DNA of 51,771 nucleotides from Gammaproteobacteria bacterium (GCA_018819205.1 JAHJQE010000043.1:1-51771); one strand, 5' to 3'; positions 1 to 10,125 are shown, counted from the stretch's first letter. Program-made: numbers and translations. Notes: generated by a model not told the origin, from the sequence alone.

Positions 1-113
1 ACGACCATAGCAGGTTGGCCCCACTCCTTCCCATCTCGAACAGGACAGTGAAACGACCCCGCGCCAATGATAGTGTGGATTACCCATGTGAAAGTAGGTC
101 ATCGTCAGACTCC
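1..113 (+). rRNA. rrf: 5S ribosomal RNA, 3' part
   Basis: The sequence reads like a betaproteobacterial 5S rRNA, with the ACCATAG start, the CCCATCTCGAACAGG loop and the GAAAGTAGGTCATCG 3' arm. Its last bases (CGTCAGACT) should pair with a 5' TGTCTG that lies just outside the window, so about six or seven bases are missing. It is the distal end of an rRNA operon lying to the left. The exact 3' end is approximate. Confidence 0.93.
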
Positions 114-120
114 TTATAAA

Positions 121-156
121 GCAAACCCCTCCCGGGCAACCGGTGAGGGGTTTTTG
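121..156 (+). terminator. Rho-independent terminator of the rRNA operon
   Basis: An 11-base arm GCAAACCCCTC (121-131) pairs with GAGGGGTTTTTGC (144-156), with CCGG/CCGG able to extend the stem inside. The stem runs into a T tract directly after the 5S gene. This is the expected end of the rRNA transcript. Confidence 0.88.
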
Positions 157-170
157 CTTTTCAGCTCCGA

Positions 171-176
171 TATAAT
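171..176 (+). promoter_or_regulatory. -10 element, probable promoter of the AsmA-like gene
   Basis: A perfect TATAAT lies 30 bases upstream of the next start codon and just after the rRNA terminator. No good -35 hexamer is visible at the usual spacing, so this is a modest call. Confidence 0.4.
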
Positions 177-205
177 CGCTGCATCGTTCGCAGCCAGATG
201 AGCAT

Positions 206-2506
206 ATGAAATCAGTACTGAAATACGCACTGTGGTCGCTGTTCGGCATCGCGGCCACTATGTCAACGGTGCTCGCCTATGTGGCACTTACCTTCGATCC
301 CAATGCGTACAAGCCACAGATCATCCAGGCTGTGCAGGATAGTACGCACCGTACGTTGAAATTGGATGGGGACATCAAGCTCATGTTCTTCCCCAGCATC
401 GGTGCGCATCTAGGCAAAGTCTCGCTTTCCGAATTCCAGAGCGAGCGAGAGTTCGCATCGGTAACAGATGCAAGTGTGTCCCTGGCGGTGTGGCCACTCC
501 TGATGAAGCAGATGGTGGTGAATCAGCTTCACGTCAATGGCGTTAAGATCAATGTCATAAAATACAAAAGCGGAAAAACCAATCTGGACGATCTACTGAG
601 TCCAGAATCAAAAACAGCGCAAAACCCTCAGAACGAGAGGAAATCGACTGCTGTGGCTTTTGATGTGGCGAGTGTGGTGATCGAGAATTGCGAACTGCAG
701 TTCGATGATCAGGCTGCTGGCAGTAAATTCAGCATCACCCAGCTCAATCTCAAGACTGGCCGTCTGACCAACGCTATACCCACGCCCGTCGAATTATCTG
801 CGCGCATCCAGACGACCGAAGGCAAGGCAGATATCACCTTGCAAGTGGCGACGGCCTTGAGTTTCGATCTTGAGCGTAATAGATACAGTCTAAAAGGCAT
901 GGAACTCAATGCCGCAGGCGGCGTGCAGGATGTCTCCGAGCTCATGCTGAAACTGGCAGGTGACGCCAGCGCGGACTTGCAGGATCGGAATTTCGAGTTG
1001 AATCTGTTCGTATTGAACGCCAGTGGTAAAAAAGCTGGCGATCCATTCGAGGCGCATCTAGCTGTTCCGAGTATCAGTCTGAAAGGGGAAAACTTTTCTG
1101 GCCGGAATCTGGCATTCAACGCCAGCTATGATGCGCAGTTCGGCAAGGCTAGCGCATCACTGAATTTGCCGTCATTCAATGGGAATTTGGACAAGTTCAG
1201 CTTGCCGGGTATGTCTTTGCAAGCAGGATTGGTTCAAGCAGAGCAGGCTTTCTCCGCCAAGATCAATACTGCGCTCATCGGTAGCATGAAGACCATGCAG
1301 TTCAATCTGAAGGAATTGAACATCGCCCTCAAAGCGAGCGGCGATAAGTTGCCGGGCAAAGTGATCGAGAGCTCGCTCAAAGGCAGTGTGCAGGCTGATC
1401 TGGAGCGCCAGAGTGTGCACGCGAAATTTGCCGGGGGACTCATGCAAAGTCAGCTCAAGCTCGAAGCTGCGCTGAGAAACTTCAAGGTGCCGGCACTTCG
1501 CTATGACATCGAGATTGATAAACTCGACCTGGATCCCTATCTGCCGCCAAGAGTGGCAAAGACAGATACCCCTAATGTTGCTGAAGCAGAGCAGCCATTC
1601 GACCTGTCAGCTTTGCAGACACTGGATGTGAATGGCAGTGTGCGTATAGGTGCACTTCAAGCAGGGAATGTGGAATTGTCAAAATTGCGCGTTGATCTGA
1701 AAGCAAGGGACGGTGTCGTAAACGTAGAACCTTTATCTGCCGTGCTATATCAGGGTTCATTCAAGGGTAAGGCACGCATCGATGCTCATTCCTCAAGTTT
1801 TGAAATATCGCAGAAGCTGAATGGAGTCGAGATTGCCCCCCTGATGAAGGATGCTGCCGATCTGGAATTGGCCGAAGGGAAGGGCAATATCTCGCTGACA
1901 TTAGACACGCAGGGCAATACCGTCAGTGCCCTGAAGAAAGCGTTGCATGGCACAGTCGTAGTTGAACTGGCGGACGGTGCGATTCGCGGAATCGACCTCG
2001 GCAAGCTGGTTCAGGGGGTGCAGAACCTGAGCAAAGACAGTAAGGCGGAGACCATGGGGATCAATAAAGATGCCAGGACGCAGTTTAGTGAATTCAAGGC
2101 GAGTCTCAAGATCAAGGATGGTGTCGCGCACAACGATGACCTGTCAGTAAAATCTACCGTTCTGAGATTGACCGGCAGTGGCTATGTGGATATCGGCCAA
2201 GACATGATGGATTACAACGCCAAGGTCATCATGGCCAAGACCGACCAAGGACGAACAGGGACGTTGCCGGTACGCTTTTACGGCCCCTTCGACTCGGTAA
2301 AGATCAAGGTAGATTATGCCGAGTTGCTCGCCGACTTGGCGCGTCAACGTATAAATGAAGAAAAAGCCGCGCTGAAACAGAAGCTCGATGCGGAAAAAAC
2401 TGCGGCTAGAGCCGCCGCCAAAGCCAGGCTCGAAGCAGAGAAGGCGGCGGCTAAGGCCAAAGTAGAGGATAAGCTGAAACAGGGCTTGAAGGGCTTGTTC
2501 AAGTGA
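206..2506 (+). CDS. AsmA family protein
   Basis: A 766-residue AsmA-type protein of the inner membrane facing the periplasm. Proteins of this family (AsmA, TamB, YhdP) form long beta-groove structures linked to outer-membrane lipid homeostasis; this paralogue's own role is unknown. One N-terminal membrane segment (about residues 5-27) is followed by a long beta-rich region. The conserved AsmA C-terminal domain lies at about residues 560-715. It ends in a Lys/Ala-rich helix (about 712-766) with repeated AEKAAAKAK-like units. The ATG at 206 directly precedes the membrane segment. It is the first gene after the rRNA operon and 25 bases before mutY, so the two are probably co-transcribed. Confidence 0.9.
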   Translation: MKSVLKYALWSLFGIAATMSTVLAYVALTFDPNAYKPQIIQAVQDSTHRTLKLDGDIKLMFFPSIGAHLGKVSLSEFQSEREFASVTDASVSLAVWPLLMKQMVVNQLHVNGVKINVIKYKSGKTNLDDLLSPESKTAQNPQNERKSTAVAFDVASVVIENCELQFDDQAAGSKFSITQLNLKTGRLTNAIPTPVELSARIQTTEGKADITLQVATALSFDLERNRYSLKGMELNAAGGVQDVSELMLKLAGDASADLQDRNFELNLFVLNASGKKAGDPFEAHLAVPSISLKGENFSGRNLAFNASYDAQFGKASASLNLPSFNGNLDKFSLPGMSLQAGLVQAEQAFSAKINTALIGSMKTMQFNLKELNIALKASGDKLPGKVIESSLKGSVQADLERQSVHAKFAGGLMQSQLKLEAALRNFKVPALRYDIEIDKLDLDPYLPPRVAKTDTPNVAEAEQPFDLSALQTLDVNGSVRIGALQAGNVELSKLRVDLKARDGVVNVEPLSAVLYQGSFKGKARIDAHSSSFEISQKLNGVEIAPLMKDAADLELAEGKGNISLTLDTQGNTVSALKKALHGTVVVELADGAIRGIDLGKLVQGVQNLSKDSKAETMGINKDARTQFSEFKASLKIKDGVAHNDDLSVKSTVLRLTGSGYVDIGQDMMDYNAKVIMAKTDQGRTGTLPVRFYGPFDSVKIKVDYAELLADLARQRINEEKAALKQKLDAEKTAARAAAKARLEAEKAAAKAKVEDKLKQGLKGLFK

Positions 2507-2531
2507 GCATTGTCAATTCAGCGAAGCTCGC

Positions 2532-3575
2532 ATGAATTCCTTCGCCAACCGACTGATATGCTGGCAGAAAGCTTATGGCCGCCATGACCTGCCTTGGCAA
2601 GGTGAGTCTGCCTATCGTATCTGGCTGTCGGAGATCATGCTGCAACAGACGCAGGTGACGACTGTTATTCCCTATTACCTGCGATTCATCAAATCATTCC
2701 CGGACGTTGTGACGCTGGCGGCTGCTACTGAAGAGCAGGTGCTGGCGCACTGGAGTGGTTTGGGATATTACGCACGCGGGCGTAATCTGCACAAGGCCGC
2801 ACAGCTCATCGCGGGAAAGCATGGCGGCGAATTTCCAACAGACTTGGAGCAGATACTGGCGCTGCCTGGGATAGGGCGTTCGACTGCTGCTGCGATTGCA
2901 GCACTGGCCAGACACGAGCGTTATGCGATTCTGGATGGTAATGTAAAGCGCGTACTGGCCCGCTATTGCGGTATCGATGGCTGGCCCGGTGAACGGAGAA
3001 CTGAAGCAAAGCTGTGGGAGGTTGCAGAAGATCTGCTCCCCGAGCGCGATGTGGCTGTCTATACGCAGGCTTTGATGGATATGGGGGCAACGGTCTGTAC
3101 ACGCTTGCGCCCCCGTTGCGCGAATTGCCCGGTGCAGGCGGACTGTGTGGCATTAAGTACGGGGCGTGTTGAGCAACTTCCCGCACCTCGTCCGCGCAAG
3201 CTCATTCCAGAACGCACCGCATCCTTCCTGTTACTTAAGCATGGACACGAGATCATGCTTGAAAAACGACCTCCCAGCGGGATATGGGGTGGGTTATGGT
3301 GCGCGCCTCAGTTGGATGAGACAGATGAGACGAGTTATCTGTTGCGGAACGATATGGAAATCTCTCGGCGTGTCGAACTGGAAGCATTCACACATACCTT
3401 CACGCACTTCAAGTTGCATATCCGTCCTGTACTGCTCGAACTTGCACACAAACCCATCAGGGCGCAGCAGCAGGGCTGCATCTGGCTTGATGTAGATGAA
3501 GCACTCGGCGCCGCCATTCCCAGTCCGGTGCGCCAGTTACTGCTCACCCTGCAAGCTTCATCACGAGTCAGCTGA
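2532..3575 (+). CDS. mutY: A/G-specific adenine glycosylase MutY
   Basis: A base-excision repair enzyme that removes adenine mispaired with 8-oxoguanine. At 347 residues it has the normal length. Visible features are the catalytic Glu34 in LSEIMLQQTQV, the helix-hairpin-helix LPGIGRSTA (111-119), the catalytic Asp135 in ILDGNVKR, and a [4Fe-4S] site with Cys189, Cys196, Cys199 and Cys205 (C-x6-C-x2-C-x5-C). The region from about 225 on matches the NUDIX-like 8-oxoG recognition domain. It follows the AsmA-like gene by 25 bases. It meets the convergent protease gene with no spacer at all. Confidence 0.97.
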   Translation: MNSFANRLICWQKAYGRHDLPWQGESAYRIWLSEIMLQQTQVTTVIPYYLRFIKSFPDVVTLAAATEEQVLAHWSGLGYYARGRNLHKAAQLIAGKHGGEFPTDLEQILALPGIGRSTAAAIAALARHERYAILDGNVKRVLARYCGIDGWPGERRTEAKLWEVAEDLLPERDVAVYTQALMDMGATVCTRLRPRCANCPVQADCVALSTGRVEQLPAPRPRKLIPERTASFLLLKHGHEIMLEKRPPSGIWGGLWCAPQLDETDETSYLLRNDMEISRRVELEAFTHTFTHFKLHIRPVLLELAHKPIRAQQQGCIWLDVDEALGAAIPSPVRQLLLTLQASSRVS

Positions 3576-4997
3576 TCATTTATTCTTGCGCTGAGCATCC
3601 AGGATCGCTCGATATTGACGCAACTCTGTTTCGATGGTGGAAAGCTGGTAATAATCGTTGCCTGCCAGCTTCGCCAGTTCCAGTTGCTCGATTGCGCCGC
3701 GCAGATTGCCGTGCAAGATCTGATAGTAGGACAGCACATGATGTGCTTCCTGATGGCGCCCCAGGGCGGTGTAAGCGCGCGCTTGCAACTCGTACAGCGT
3801 TGCATCGTTCTCGTCGCGCTTGATCTGTTCATCCAGCAAGGCGAGTGCTTCTGAATACCGCTGATTCTGCAGCAACATCAAGGTGTAGTCGTAGATCAGT
3901 GCGCGATGCGTGGGATATTCCTTCAAGGTTGTGAGGTAGAAATCAAGTACGCCGGTGTCATTCTTGTCCAGTTGGCGGATGCGTCCTGCCAGTGTTTCGA
4001 TCGAGGCATTGTGCGGAGCTTGCTTGTACAACTTGCCAAACTCCTGTGCGGCACGTTTTTCCTGCCCGTCGCGCAACAATGCCAACACCAGCCCGTAACG
4101 TTGCGCGATCTGATTGCCGAAACGCTGGCTGCCAAGCGCTGACTGGAAATAGCTTACAGCTTCGCGCGGCGGCTTCTGCATGGCATTCAACCGCGCGCGC
4201 ATAAGGTGGAAATCGAGACTGTCTGCGACCAGTTTGAAGGGGATCTGCTGCACGCGGTTGTCGACATCGGCCACGCGTTCTGTCGTGAGCGGGTGAGTGC
4301 GCAGATAGCTCGGCGTATCACCTTCCAGCAATTGAGTGGCCTTCTGTAGCCGTTCGAAGAAACTCGGCATCGCATGCGGATCGAAATCGGATTTCTGCAG
4401 CAGATCGATTCCGATGCGATCCGCTTCCTTTTCGTGTTCGCGCGTGAAGTCGAGCTGGCGCTGCATGAGTCCGCCTTGCGCGCCGACGATGCCCGCCTGA
4501 GCCGCCTGCGGATTGTCGCGCGCTGCCAGAATGGCGACTGCAATGGCAGCCATTGCAGCCAGTGAATCGTACTTCCGGCCTGAGATCATGCGTGCCAGAT
4601 GGTGCTGGGTTACGTGTGATATCTCGTGGCTCAGAACGGAGGCCAGTTCCGATTCACTCTGCGAGAGCATGATCAGCCCGGTGTTGACTCCGATGAAGCC
4701 ACCCGGCATGGCAAAGGCGTTGATGGCCGCATCATCGATGACGAAGAACTCGAACGGCTGGCTAGGCTCGCTGCTGTTGGCGACCAGCCGCCTGCCAAGA
4801 CGGTTCAAGTAATCCGTGACTTCAGGGTCGCTCAGATATTGTGCGCTGGCTCTGATCTGGAACATACTCTGTTCACCGATCTGCCGCTCCATCTGCGGAG
4901 TGACTACGGTTTGCGATTCGTCACCCAGATCGGGCAGTCCTTCACCATACAGGTTGAAGGGAATCAGCAGCAGGAGTGCAGGCAAGAATTTTTTCAT
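3576..4997 (-). CDS. bepA: M48 family periplasmic metalloprotease with TPR region, BepA-like
   Basis: A zinc protease of the BepA/YfgC type, which acts in the periplasm on outer-membrane assembly (LptD and BAM substrates in E. coli). The ATG at 4997 gives a signal peptide (MKKFLPALLLLIPFNLYGEG) and 473 residues; a longer in-frame start at 5018 would add seven residues before it and is unlikely. The zinc motif HEISH is at 124-128, and the third ligand is probably Glu191 in the EKEADR segment. The C-terminal half (about 250-470) is helical and TPR-like, as in BepA. It is a single gene, divergent from the kinase and convergent with mutY. The symbol rests on architecture, not a search. Confidence 0.85.
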   Translation of the reverse strand: MKKFLPALLLLIPFNLYGEGLPDLGDESQTVVTPQMERQIGEQSMFQIRASAQYLSDPEVTDYLNRLGRRLVANSSEPSQPFEFFVIDDAAINAFAMPGGFIGVNTGLIMLSQSESELASVLSHEISHVTQHHLARMISGRKYDSLAAMAAIAVAILAARDNPQAAQAGIVGAQGGLMQRQLDFTREHEKEADRIGIDLLQKSDFDPHAMPSFFERLQKATQLLEGDTPSYLRTHPLTTERVADVDNRVQQIPFKLVADSLDFHLMRARLNAMQKPPREAVSYFQSALGSQRFGNQIAQRYGLVLALLRDGQEKRAAQEFGKLYKQAPHNASIETLAGRIRQLDKNDTGVLDFYLTTLKEYPTHRALIYDYTLMLLQNQRYSEALALLDEQIKRDENDATLYELQARAYTALGRHQEAHHVLSYYQILHGNLRGAIEQLELAKLAGNDYYQLSTIETELRQYRAILDAQRKNK

Positions 4998-5091
4998 GGG
5001 AGCTATGATAGCACCCACTGAAACTGGTTCCCTGTGCTGGACAGCAAGACATCAAAGCCGCAGAATGCGCACCCATCCGAGCGAACTCAGC

Positions 5092-6384
5092 ATGGAATCC
5101 ATAGGCAAATATCACATCGTCAAAGAACTCGGGCACGGCGCGACCAGCACCGTGTATCTCGCACTCGACCCATTCAACGAACAGCAGGTCGCGCTCAAGG
5201 TGTTCAACACCAAGGTTCTTAACAATAGCTCAAGTGGTAAGGCCTTTCGCAAGCTATTGCAGACCGAGGCGTCACTCGCAGGCAAACTCTCCCATCCGCA
5301 TATCGTTAAGATATTCGACGCCATTCTGGAAGGCGATATGAATTACATGGTGATGGAGTATGTAGAAGGTGAGACGCTGGAGAGACTGGCCGAGGTCGAC
5401 CATCTGTTACCGCTTGGTCGTATTGCAGAGATCATCTACAAGTGCTGTAAAGCATTGGAATATGCGCAATATCAGGGTGTCATCCATCGAGATATCAAAC
5501 CTGCGAATATCCTGCTATGCGGCGAGACTGACATCAAGATTTCGGATTTCGGTGCTGCAGTGATCGAGAGTCAGCAGACCACGCAGGTGAGTGGCGTGGG
5601 TTCGCCTGCATATATGTCACCCGAGCAGATCAAGGAACTGCCGCTGTCGCACCAGACGGATATCTACTCGCTGGGTGTGACCATGTACCGCCTGTTGACC
5701 GGAAAGCTGCCGTTCGATGCGGCCAACAATTACAGCATGATCTACCAGATCATGAACATCGAGCCCCCTCCGCCAAGCACTTTCCGTCCAGAGATTCCGC
5801 CGGCATTGGATGCCATCGTGCTGCGCGCTATGCACAAGGAAGTTGCTGGCCGCTACCAGACCTGGGATGAGATGGCGCGCGACCTGGTTTCCTTCATCAG
5901 CGATAACGTCCCTCAGCAGGAAGAGATATTCGATACCGAGAAGTTCGACACGGTACGGGAGTTACCGTTCTTCAAGCAGTTCAGCGATGTGGAGCTGTGG
6001 GAGGTGTTGCGTATCAGCGAGTGGCGCAAGGTTGCCAAGGGGGAACAGATACTGCGCGAAGGAGATGAAGGAGTGAACTTCTTCATCATCGCCAGCGGGT
6101 CGGTACGTGTGGTCAAACAAGGACGATTACTCAGTCTTCTGCACAAAGGGGATTGCTTCGGCGAGATGGCGCATCTGAGCGAGAAGGGTGCCAAGCGCAG
6201 TACCGATGTTTGGGCCAGAACGGATGCGAAACTGATAGAGATTGACCCCTCAGCGCTGTCGTTGGCTACATCAAACTGTCGATACCGCTTCGATGAAGCC
6301 TTCCTGCGCATCATAGTCAAGCGATTGTCTGTCGCCAACACGCGCATCACGCGTCTGTTGAGCGATCATGAAGAAGGACAATAA
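5092..6384 (+). CDS. Ser/Thr protein kinase fused to a cyclic nucleotide-binding domain
   Basis: A Hanks-type kinase with every catalytic motif visible: the Gly loop LGHGATSTVY (13-22), Lys36, Glu59 in the C-helix, HRDIKPAN (132-139) and DFG (152-154). The kinase domain ends near 270. From about 290 to 405 there is a cNMP-binding fold with a phosphate-binding cassette (FGEMAHL near 356 and a following RST). No membrane segment is present, so it should be cytosolic. The ATG at 5092 starts just before the kinase fold; the frame is open further upstream to 4816, but that part is antisense to the protease gene. A rhodanese gene starts 22 bases downstream. Substrate and nucleotide ligand are unknown. 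Confidence 0.9.
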   Translation: MESIGKYHIVKELGHGATSTVYLALDPFNEQQVALKVFNTKVLNNSSSGKAFRKLLQTEASLAGKLSHPHIVKIFDAILEGDMNYMVMEYVEGETLERLAEVDHLLPLGRIAEIIYKCCKALEYAQYQGVIHRDIKPANILLCGETDIKISDFGAAVIESQQTTQVSGVGSPAYMSPEQIKELPLSHQTDIYSLGVTMYRLLTGKLPFDAANNYSMIYQIMNIEPPPPSTFRPEIPPALDAIVLRAMHKEVAGRYQTWDEMARDLVSFISDNVPQQEEIFDTEKFDTVRELPFFKQFSDVELWEVLRISEWRKVAKGEQILREGDEGVNFFIIASGSVRVVKQGRLLSLLHKGDCFGEMAHLSEKGAKRSTDVWARTDAKLIEIDPSALSLATSNCRYRFDEAFLRIIVKRLSVANTRITRLLSDHEEGQ

Positions 6385-6406
6385 ATTCAGAAAGTGGGTG
6401 CTGGGA

Positions 6407-6724
6407 ATGACAGGTTTCATAAATATTGCCGTTGCAGAATTGCATGAATTGATGGACAAGTCCGATGTGCAGCTGGTGGATGTGCGCACCGATGCCGAGA
6501 TCGCACGCGGGCGCATCAAGGGGGCGATCTGCATGCCTTTGCATCTACTGCCTTTGCGTCTGAACGAGCTGAATGGCGCCAAGACCACGGTGTTCTATTG
6601 CCAGATGGGCGGTCGCTCCGCGCAGGCGGCTGCGTTTGCTGCAGCGCAAGGGTTGAAAGGTGCCGCCAATCTGCAGGGTGGCATTCTTGCATGGGCGCAA
6701 TCAGGTGGGGAGATTGTTGCGTGA
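6407..6724 (+). CDS. Rhodanese-like domain protein
   Basis: A single-domain rhodanese of 105 residues from the ATG at 6407. An in-frame ATG at 6368 would give 118 residues and overlap the kinase gene; neither has a strong ribosome-binding site. The active-site loop is intact: Cys65 in YCQMGGRS fits the C-x-x-G-x-R-S sulfurtransferase pattern. The substrate-side motif LVDVRTDAE is also present. It overlaps tusA by GTGA, which suggests that the two sulfur carriers work together, with persulfide passed between the rhodanese cysteine and TusA. That link is an inference from coupling. Confidence 0.85.
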   Translation: MTGFINIAVAELHELMDKSDVQLVDVRTDAEIARGRIKGAICMPLHLLPLRLNELNGAKTTVFYCQMGGRSAQAAAFAAAQGLKGAANLQGGILAWAQSGGEIVA

Positions 6725-6960
6725 GTGATGATGCATTCGATGTGGAGCTGGATGTGAGACAGCTGGCTTGCCCGCTACCCATCCTGCGTGCGAAAAAATC
6801 GCTGGCTGGCATGGGCGGCGGTCAAGTGTTGAAGGTGGTTGCGACCGACAGCGGCGCACCCAAGGATTTCGCCGAATTCTGCAGCAAGACCGGTAACGAA
6901 TTGATTTCCTCCGGCGCCGAGAACGGCGAGTTCATATTCCTCATACGTCGTCGCGCCTGA
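6721..6960 (+). CDS. tusA: TusA-family sulfur carrier protein
   Basis: A 79-residue sulfur-transfer protein with the diagnostic CPLP (Cys17-Pro20), where the cysteine carries the persulfide. It starts with GTG at 6721, sharing four bases (GTGA) with the rhodanese stop; the open frame extends upstream, but the protein fold begins here. TusA proteins deliver sulfur for tRNA thiolation, molybdenum cofactor synthesis or sulfur oxidation. Which of these applies cannot be told from this locus. Its end is one base from the convergent DUF1622 gene. Confidence 0.85.
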   Translation: MSDDAFDVELDVRQLACPLPILRAKKSLAGMGGGQVLKVVATDSGAPKDFAEFCSKTGNELISSGAENGEFIFLIRRRA

Positions 6961-6961
6961 T

Positions 6962-7309
6962 CTATTCGGCGGCTTTCTTTTCTATCTCTTTCGCCAGGAA
7001 GTAGGCCATCACCGTACGGATCACCACGATCCCACCGAGGATCAGCAGCGTGTCCTTGCTCGGTACCACGATGGTGCCGATGATGTCTCCAGCCAGAAAG
7101 AAATCCAGTCCCAGCGCCATCTTCTCGCCGATGGCGATGCGGATGTCTCGCAAAGAAGTCTGAGGTACTTGTTTGTTGAGCAGTCCCCAACCGCGCTGCA
7201 GCAACAACAGCAAGCCGTGCAGACTGCCCCAGGTCACTACAGCTGCCCCCAGCAACTCGGTGAGCGGGACGATGTAGTCGATCGCTTCGACCAACATTTC
7301 GTGCAACAT
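6962..7309 (-). CDS. DUF1622 family membrane protein
   Basis: A 115-residue protein that matches the DUF1622 pattern: an N-terminal amphipathic and hydrophobic stretch (about 12-38), a conserved ALGLDFFLAGDII centre (about 65-77) and a final hydrophobic helix with IRTVMAYFLAKEIE (about 97-110). The function of this family is unknown; members are small inner-membrane proteins. It lies 11 bases downstream of valS on the same strand, so it probably shares that transcript. Confidence 0.8.
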   Translation of the reverse strand: MLHEMLVEAIDYIVPLTELLGAAVVTWGSLHGLLLLLQRGWGLLNKQVPQTSLRDIRIAIGEKMALGLDFFLAGDIIGTIVVPSKDTLLILGGIVVIRTVMAYFLAKEIEKKAAE

Positions 7310-7320
7310 GGATCAACTCC

Positions 7321-10125
7321 TCAACCGAGTTTTGCGCGCTGTGCCTGTAATTGCGTCAGGGTAGAACCGAAATCATCGAGGCGCTTCTTCTCCTGCTCCA
7401 CCACTGCAGCCGGTGCGCGAGCGACAAAGCTCTCGTTGCCCAGTTTGGCGTTGGCTTTGGCGATCTCGTTGGCGAGACGGGCGATCTCCTTATCCAGGCG
7501 CTCGCGTTCCGCCGCCACATCGATCTCCACCTTCAGCATCAGCTTGAAGTTGCCGACGATGGAGACCGGTGCGTCGCCTTCTGGCAGCTCGGCGACCACC
7601 TGCACCTCGCTCAACTTGCCGAGGCTGTTGATGTAAGGCGCGAGCGCGTTCAGTACGGTCGCATCACCCGCCGCGATCAGCGGGACGCGTGCAGCCGGCG
7701 ACAGATTCATCTCGCTGCGCAGGCTGCGGCAGGCGGTGGTGAGTTCCTGCAGCAGCGCGATCTGCGCGCCGGCAGCTTCGTCGATCTTGCTCGCATCCGC
7801 CCTAGGATAGGCTTGCAGCATGATGGTGTCGCCAGTCTGGTTGGCCATCGGCGCGACAGACTGCCATAACTCTTCGGTGATGAACGGAATGATGGGGTGG
7901 GCCAGACGCAGGATGGTCTCCAGCACGCGCACCAAAGTACGGCGCGTAGCGCGCTGCTGTGCATCGTTGCCGTGCGCCATCTGCACCTTGGCCAGTTCCA
8001 CATACCAGTCGCAGTAGGTGTTCCATACCAGTTCATACACGGCGCGTGCAGCCATGTCGAAACGATAATCGGCGAAGTGCGTCGCCAGTTCTGCTTCGGC
8101 CTTTTGCAGTTCGCTGATCATCCATTTGTCTGCGAATGAGAATTCCAGCGGCAGCGATTCGTCCTGACCAACGTCTTTGCCCTCGCAGTTCATCAGCACG
8201 AAGCGCGTGGCGTTCCACAGCTTGTTGCAGAAGTTGCGATAGCCTTCGCAGCGCTGCATGTCGAACTTGATGTCGCGTCCGGGGGAAGCGAGCGATGCAA
8301 AAGTGAAACGCAGTGCATCGGTGCCGAAGGCGGTGATGCCGTCCGGGAACTCCTTGCGTGTGCGTTTCTCGATCTTCTCCGCGTCCTTCGGATTCATCAA
8401 TCCGGTGGTGCGCTTCTTGATCAGCGAGTCCAGATCGATGCCGTCGATCAGGTCGATGGGGTCGAGCACGTTGCCCTTGGACTTGGACATCTTCTGCCCT
8501 TCCGCATCACGGATCAGGCCGTGCACATACACATCCTTGAACGGGATCTTGCCGGTGATGTGCTTGGTCATCATCACCATGCGCGCCACCCAGAAGAAGA
8601 TGATATCGAAGCCGGTGACCAGCACTGAAGATGGCAGGTACTGCTGCACGAACGGGTTCTTCGCGTCCTGGTCCGCATCGCCGGTCCAATCCAGCGTGGA
8701 GAACGGCCACAGCGCGGAAGAGAACCATGTGTCCAGCACGTCGTTGTCGCGGTCCAGCTGTCCGGCGTAACCGGTTTTGTCTGCCAGCTTGCGTGCCTCG
8801 GCTTCGTCGTGCGCGACGAACACTTCACCGTTCACGCCGTACCATGCCGGGATCTGGTGACCCCACCACAGCTGGCGCGAGATGCACCAGTCCTGAATGT
8901 TGTTCAGCCACTGGTTGTAGGTGTTGACCCAGTTCTCGGGATGGAACTTGATCTCGCCCGAGCTCACGCATTCCAGCGCCTGCTCGGTGATGCTCTTGCC
9001 GCCGTCGCCGGGTTTGCTCATGGCGACGAACCACTGGTCGGTCAGCATCGGCTCAATCACCACACCGGTGCGGTCGCCGCGCGGCACTTTGAGTTTGTGT
9101 TTGTCCGCCTTGACGAACAGGTCGATGGCTTCGAGATCGGCCACAATCTGTTTGCGTGCGGCAAAACGGTCCATGCCCTGATATTTGGCAGGCGCATGCT
9201 CGTTTATCTTAGCGTCCAGCGTGAGGACGGAGATCATCTCCAGCTTGTGGCGCTGGCCCACCGCATAGTCGTTGAAATCATGCGCTGGCGTGACCTTCAC
9301 CACGCCGGTGCCGAATTCCTTGTCCACGTATTCGTCGGCGATGACGGGGATGGTGCGGTCGCACAACGGCAGTGTGACTTGCTTGCCGATGAGGTGCTTA
9401 TAGCGTTCGTCTTCCGGATGCACCATCACTGCCACGTCACCCAGCATGGTTTCGGGACGCGTGGTGGCGACAGTGAGCTGTCCGCTACCATCCGCCAGCG
9501 GATAGGTGATGTGATACATGAAACCGTCTTCCTCTTCCTGCACCACTTCCAGATCGGACACGGCGGTATGCAGTTTCGGGTCCCAGTTCACCAGACGCTT
9601 GCCGCGATAGATCAGGCCTTCGTTGAACAGGCGCACGAAGGTCTCGGTGACCGATTGCGACAGGCCTTCGTCCATGGTGAAGCGTTCGCGCGACCAGTCG
9701 GGCGAAGTGCCGAGGCGGCGCATCTGCTTGGTGATGGTGTTGCCGGAATATTCCTTCCACTCCCAAACTTTCTCGATGAACTTCTCGCGGCCGAGGTCGT
9801 GGCGCGAGACCCCCTGTGCGTCGAGCTGGCGTTCCACCACGATCTGCGTGGCGATGCCGGCGTGGTCGGTGCCAGGTTGCCACAGGGTATTGTCGCCCTT
9901 CATGCGGTGGTAGCGCGTGAGCGCATCCATCAGCGTCTGGTTGAAGCCGTGGCCCATGTGCAGCGTGCCGGTGACGTTGGGCGGCGGCAGCAGGATGCAG
10001 AAGTTGTCCTGTTTGTTTGCATCCAGTCCGGCTTTGAAGTGGCCGGCGGATTCCCACGCCGGATACCAGCGGGATTCGATGTCTTTGGGGTCGAAGCTTT
10101 TTGCGAGTTCTTTGGCTTGAGTCAT
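7321..10125 (-). CDS. valS: Valine--tRNA ligase
   Basis: Class I aminoacyl-tRNA synthetase charging tRNA-Val, 934 residues, normal length. The HIGH-type signature HMGHG is at 56-60 after PPPNVTGT, and KMSKSKGN lies near residue 545. The large editing domain lies between them. The C-terminal coiled-coil arm (about 860-934) is rich in Glu, Lys and Arg. An extended -10 promoter element lies about 50 bases upstream, so valS can be expressed independently of the pepA-holC genes before it. Confidence 0.98.
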   Translation of the reverse strand: MTQAKELAKSFDPKDIESRWYPAWESAGHFKAGLDANKQDNFCILLPPPNVTGTLHMGHGFNQTLMDALTRYHRMKGDNTLWQPGTDHAGIATQIVVERQLDAQGVSRHDLGREKFIEKVWEWKEYSGNTITKQMRRLGTSPDWSRERFTMDEGLSQSVTETFVRLFNEGLIYRGKRLVNWDPKLHTAVSDLEVVQEEEDGFMYHITYPLADGSGQLTVATTRPETMLGDVAVMVHPEDERYKHLIGKQVTLPLCDRTIPVIADEYVDKEFGTGVVKVTPAHDFNDYAVGQRHKLEMISVLTLDAKINEHAPAKYQGMDRFAARKQIVADLEAIDLFVKADKHKLKVPRGDRTGVVIEPMLTDQWFVAMSKPGDGGKSITEQALECVSSGEIKFHPENWVNTYNQWLNNIQDWCISRQLWWGHQIPAWYGVNGEVFVAHDEAEARKLADKTGYAGQLDRDNDVLDTWFSSALWPFSTLDWTGDADQDAKNPFVQQYLPSSVLVTGFDIIFFWVARMVMMTKHITGKIPFKDVYVHGLIRDAEGQKMSKSKGNVLDPIDLIDGIDLDSLIKKRTTGLMNPKDAEKIEKRTRKEFPDGITAFGTDALRFTFASLASPGRDIKFDMQRCEGYRNFCNKLWNATRFVLMNCEGKDVGQDESLPLEFSFADKWMISELQKAEAELATHFADYRFDMAARAVYELVWNTYCDWYVELAKVQMAHGNDAQQRATRRTLVRVLETILRLAHPIIPFITEELWQSVAPMANQTGDTIMLQAYPRADASKIDEAAGAQIALLQELTTACRSLRSEMNLSPAARVPLIAAGDATVLNALAPYINSLGKLSEVQVVAELPEGDAPVSIVGNFKLMLKVEIDVAAERERLDKEIARLANEIAKANAKLGNESFVARAPAAVVEQEKKRLDDFGSTLTQLQAQRAKLG

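Noticed and set aside
5002-5012. Palindrome GCTATGATAGC between the protease and kinase genes as a shared promoter
   Set aside because: Its minus-strand -10 would place the transcript start at the protease ATG, and no -35 fits on either strand, so it is not listed as a promoter.
4816-5091. An N-terminal extension of the kinase by 92 codons
   Set aside because: It lies antisense to the protease gene and its signal peptide, is rich in Ser and Arg, and the kinase fold begins immediately after ATG 5092.
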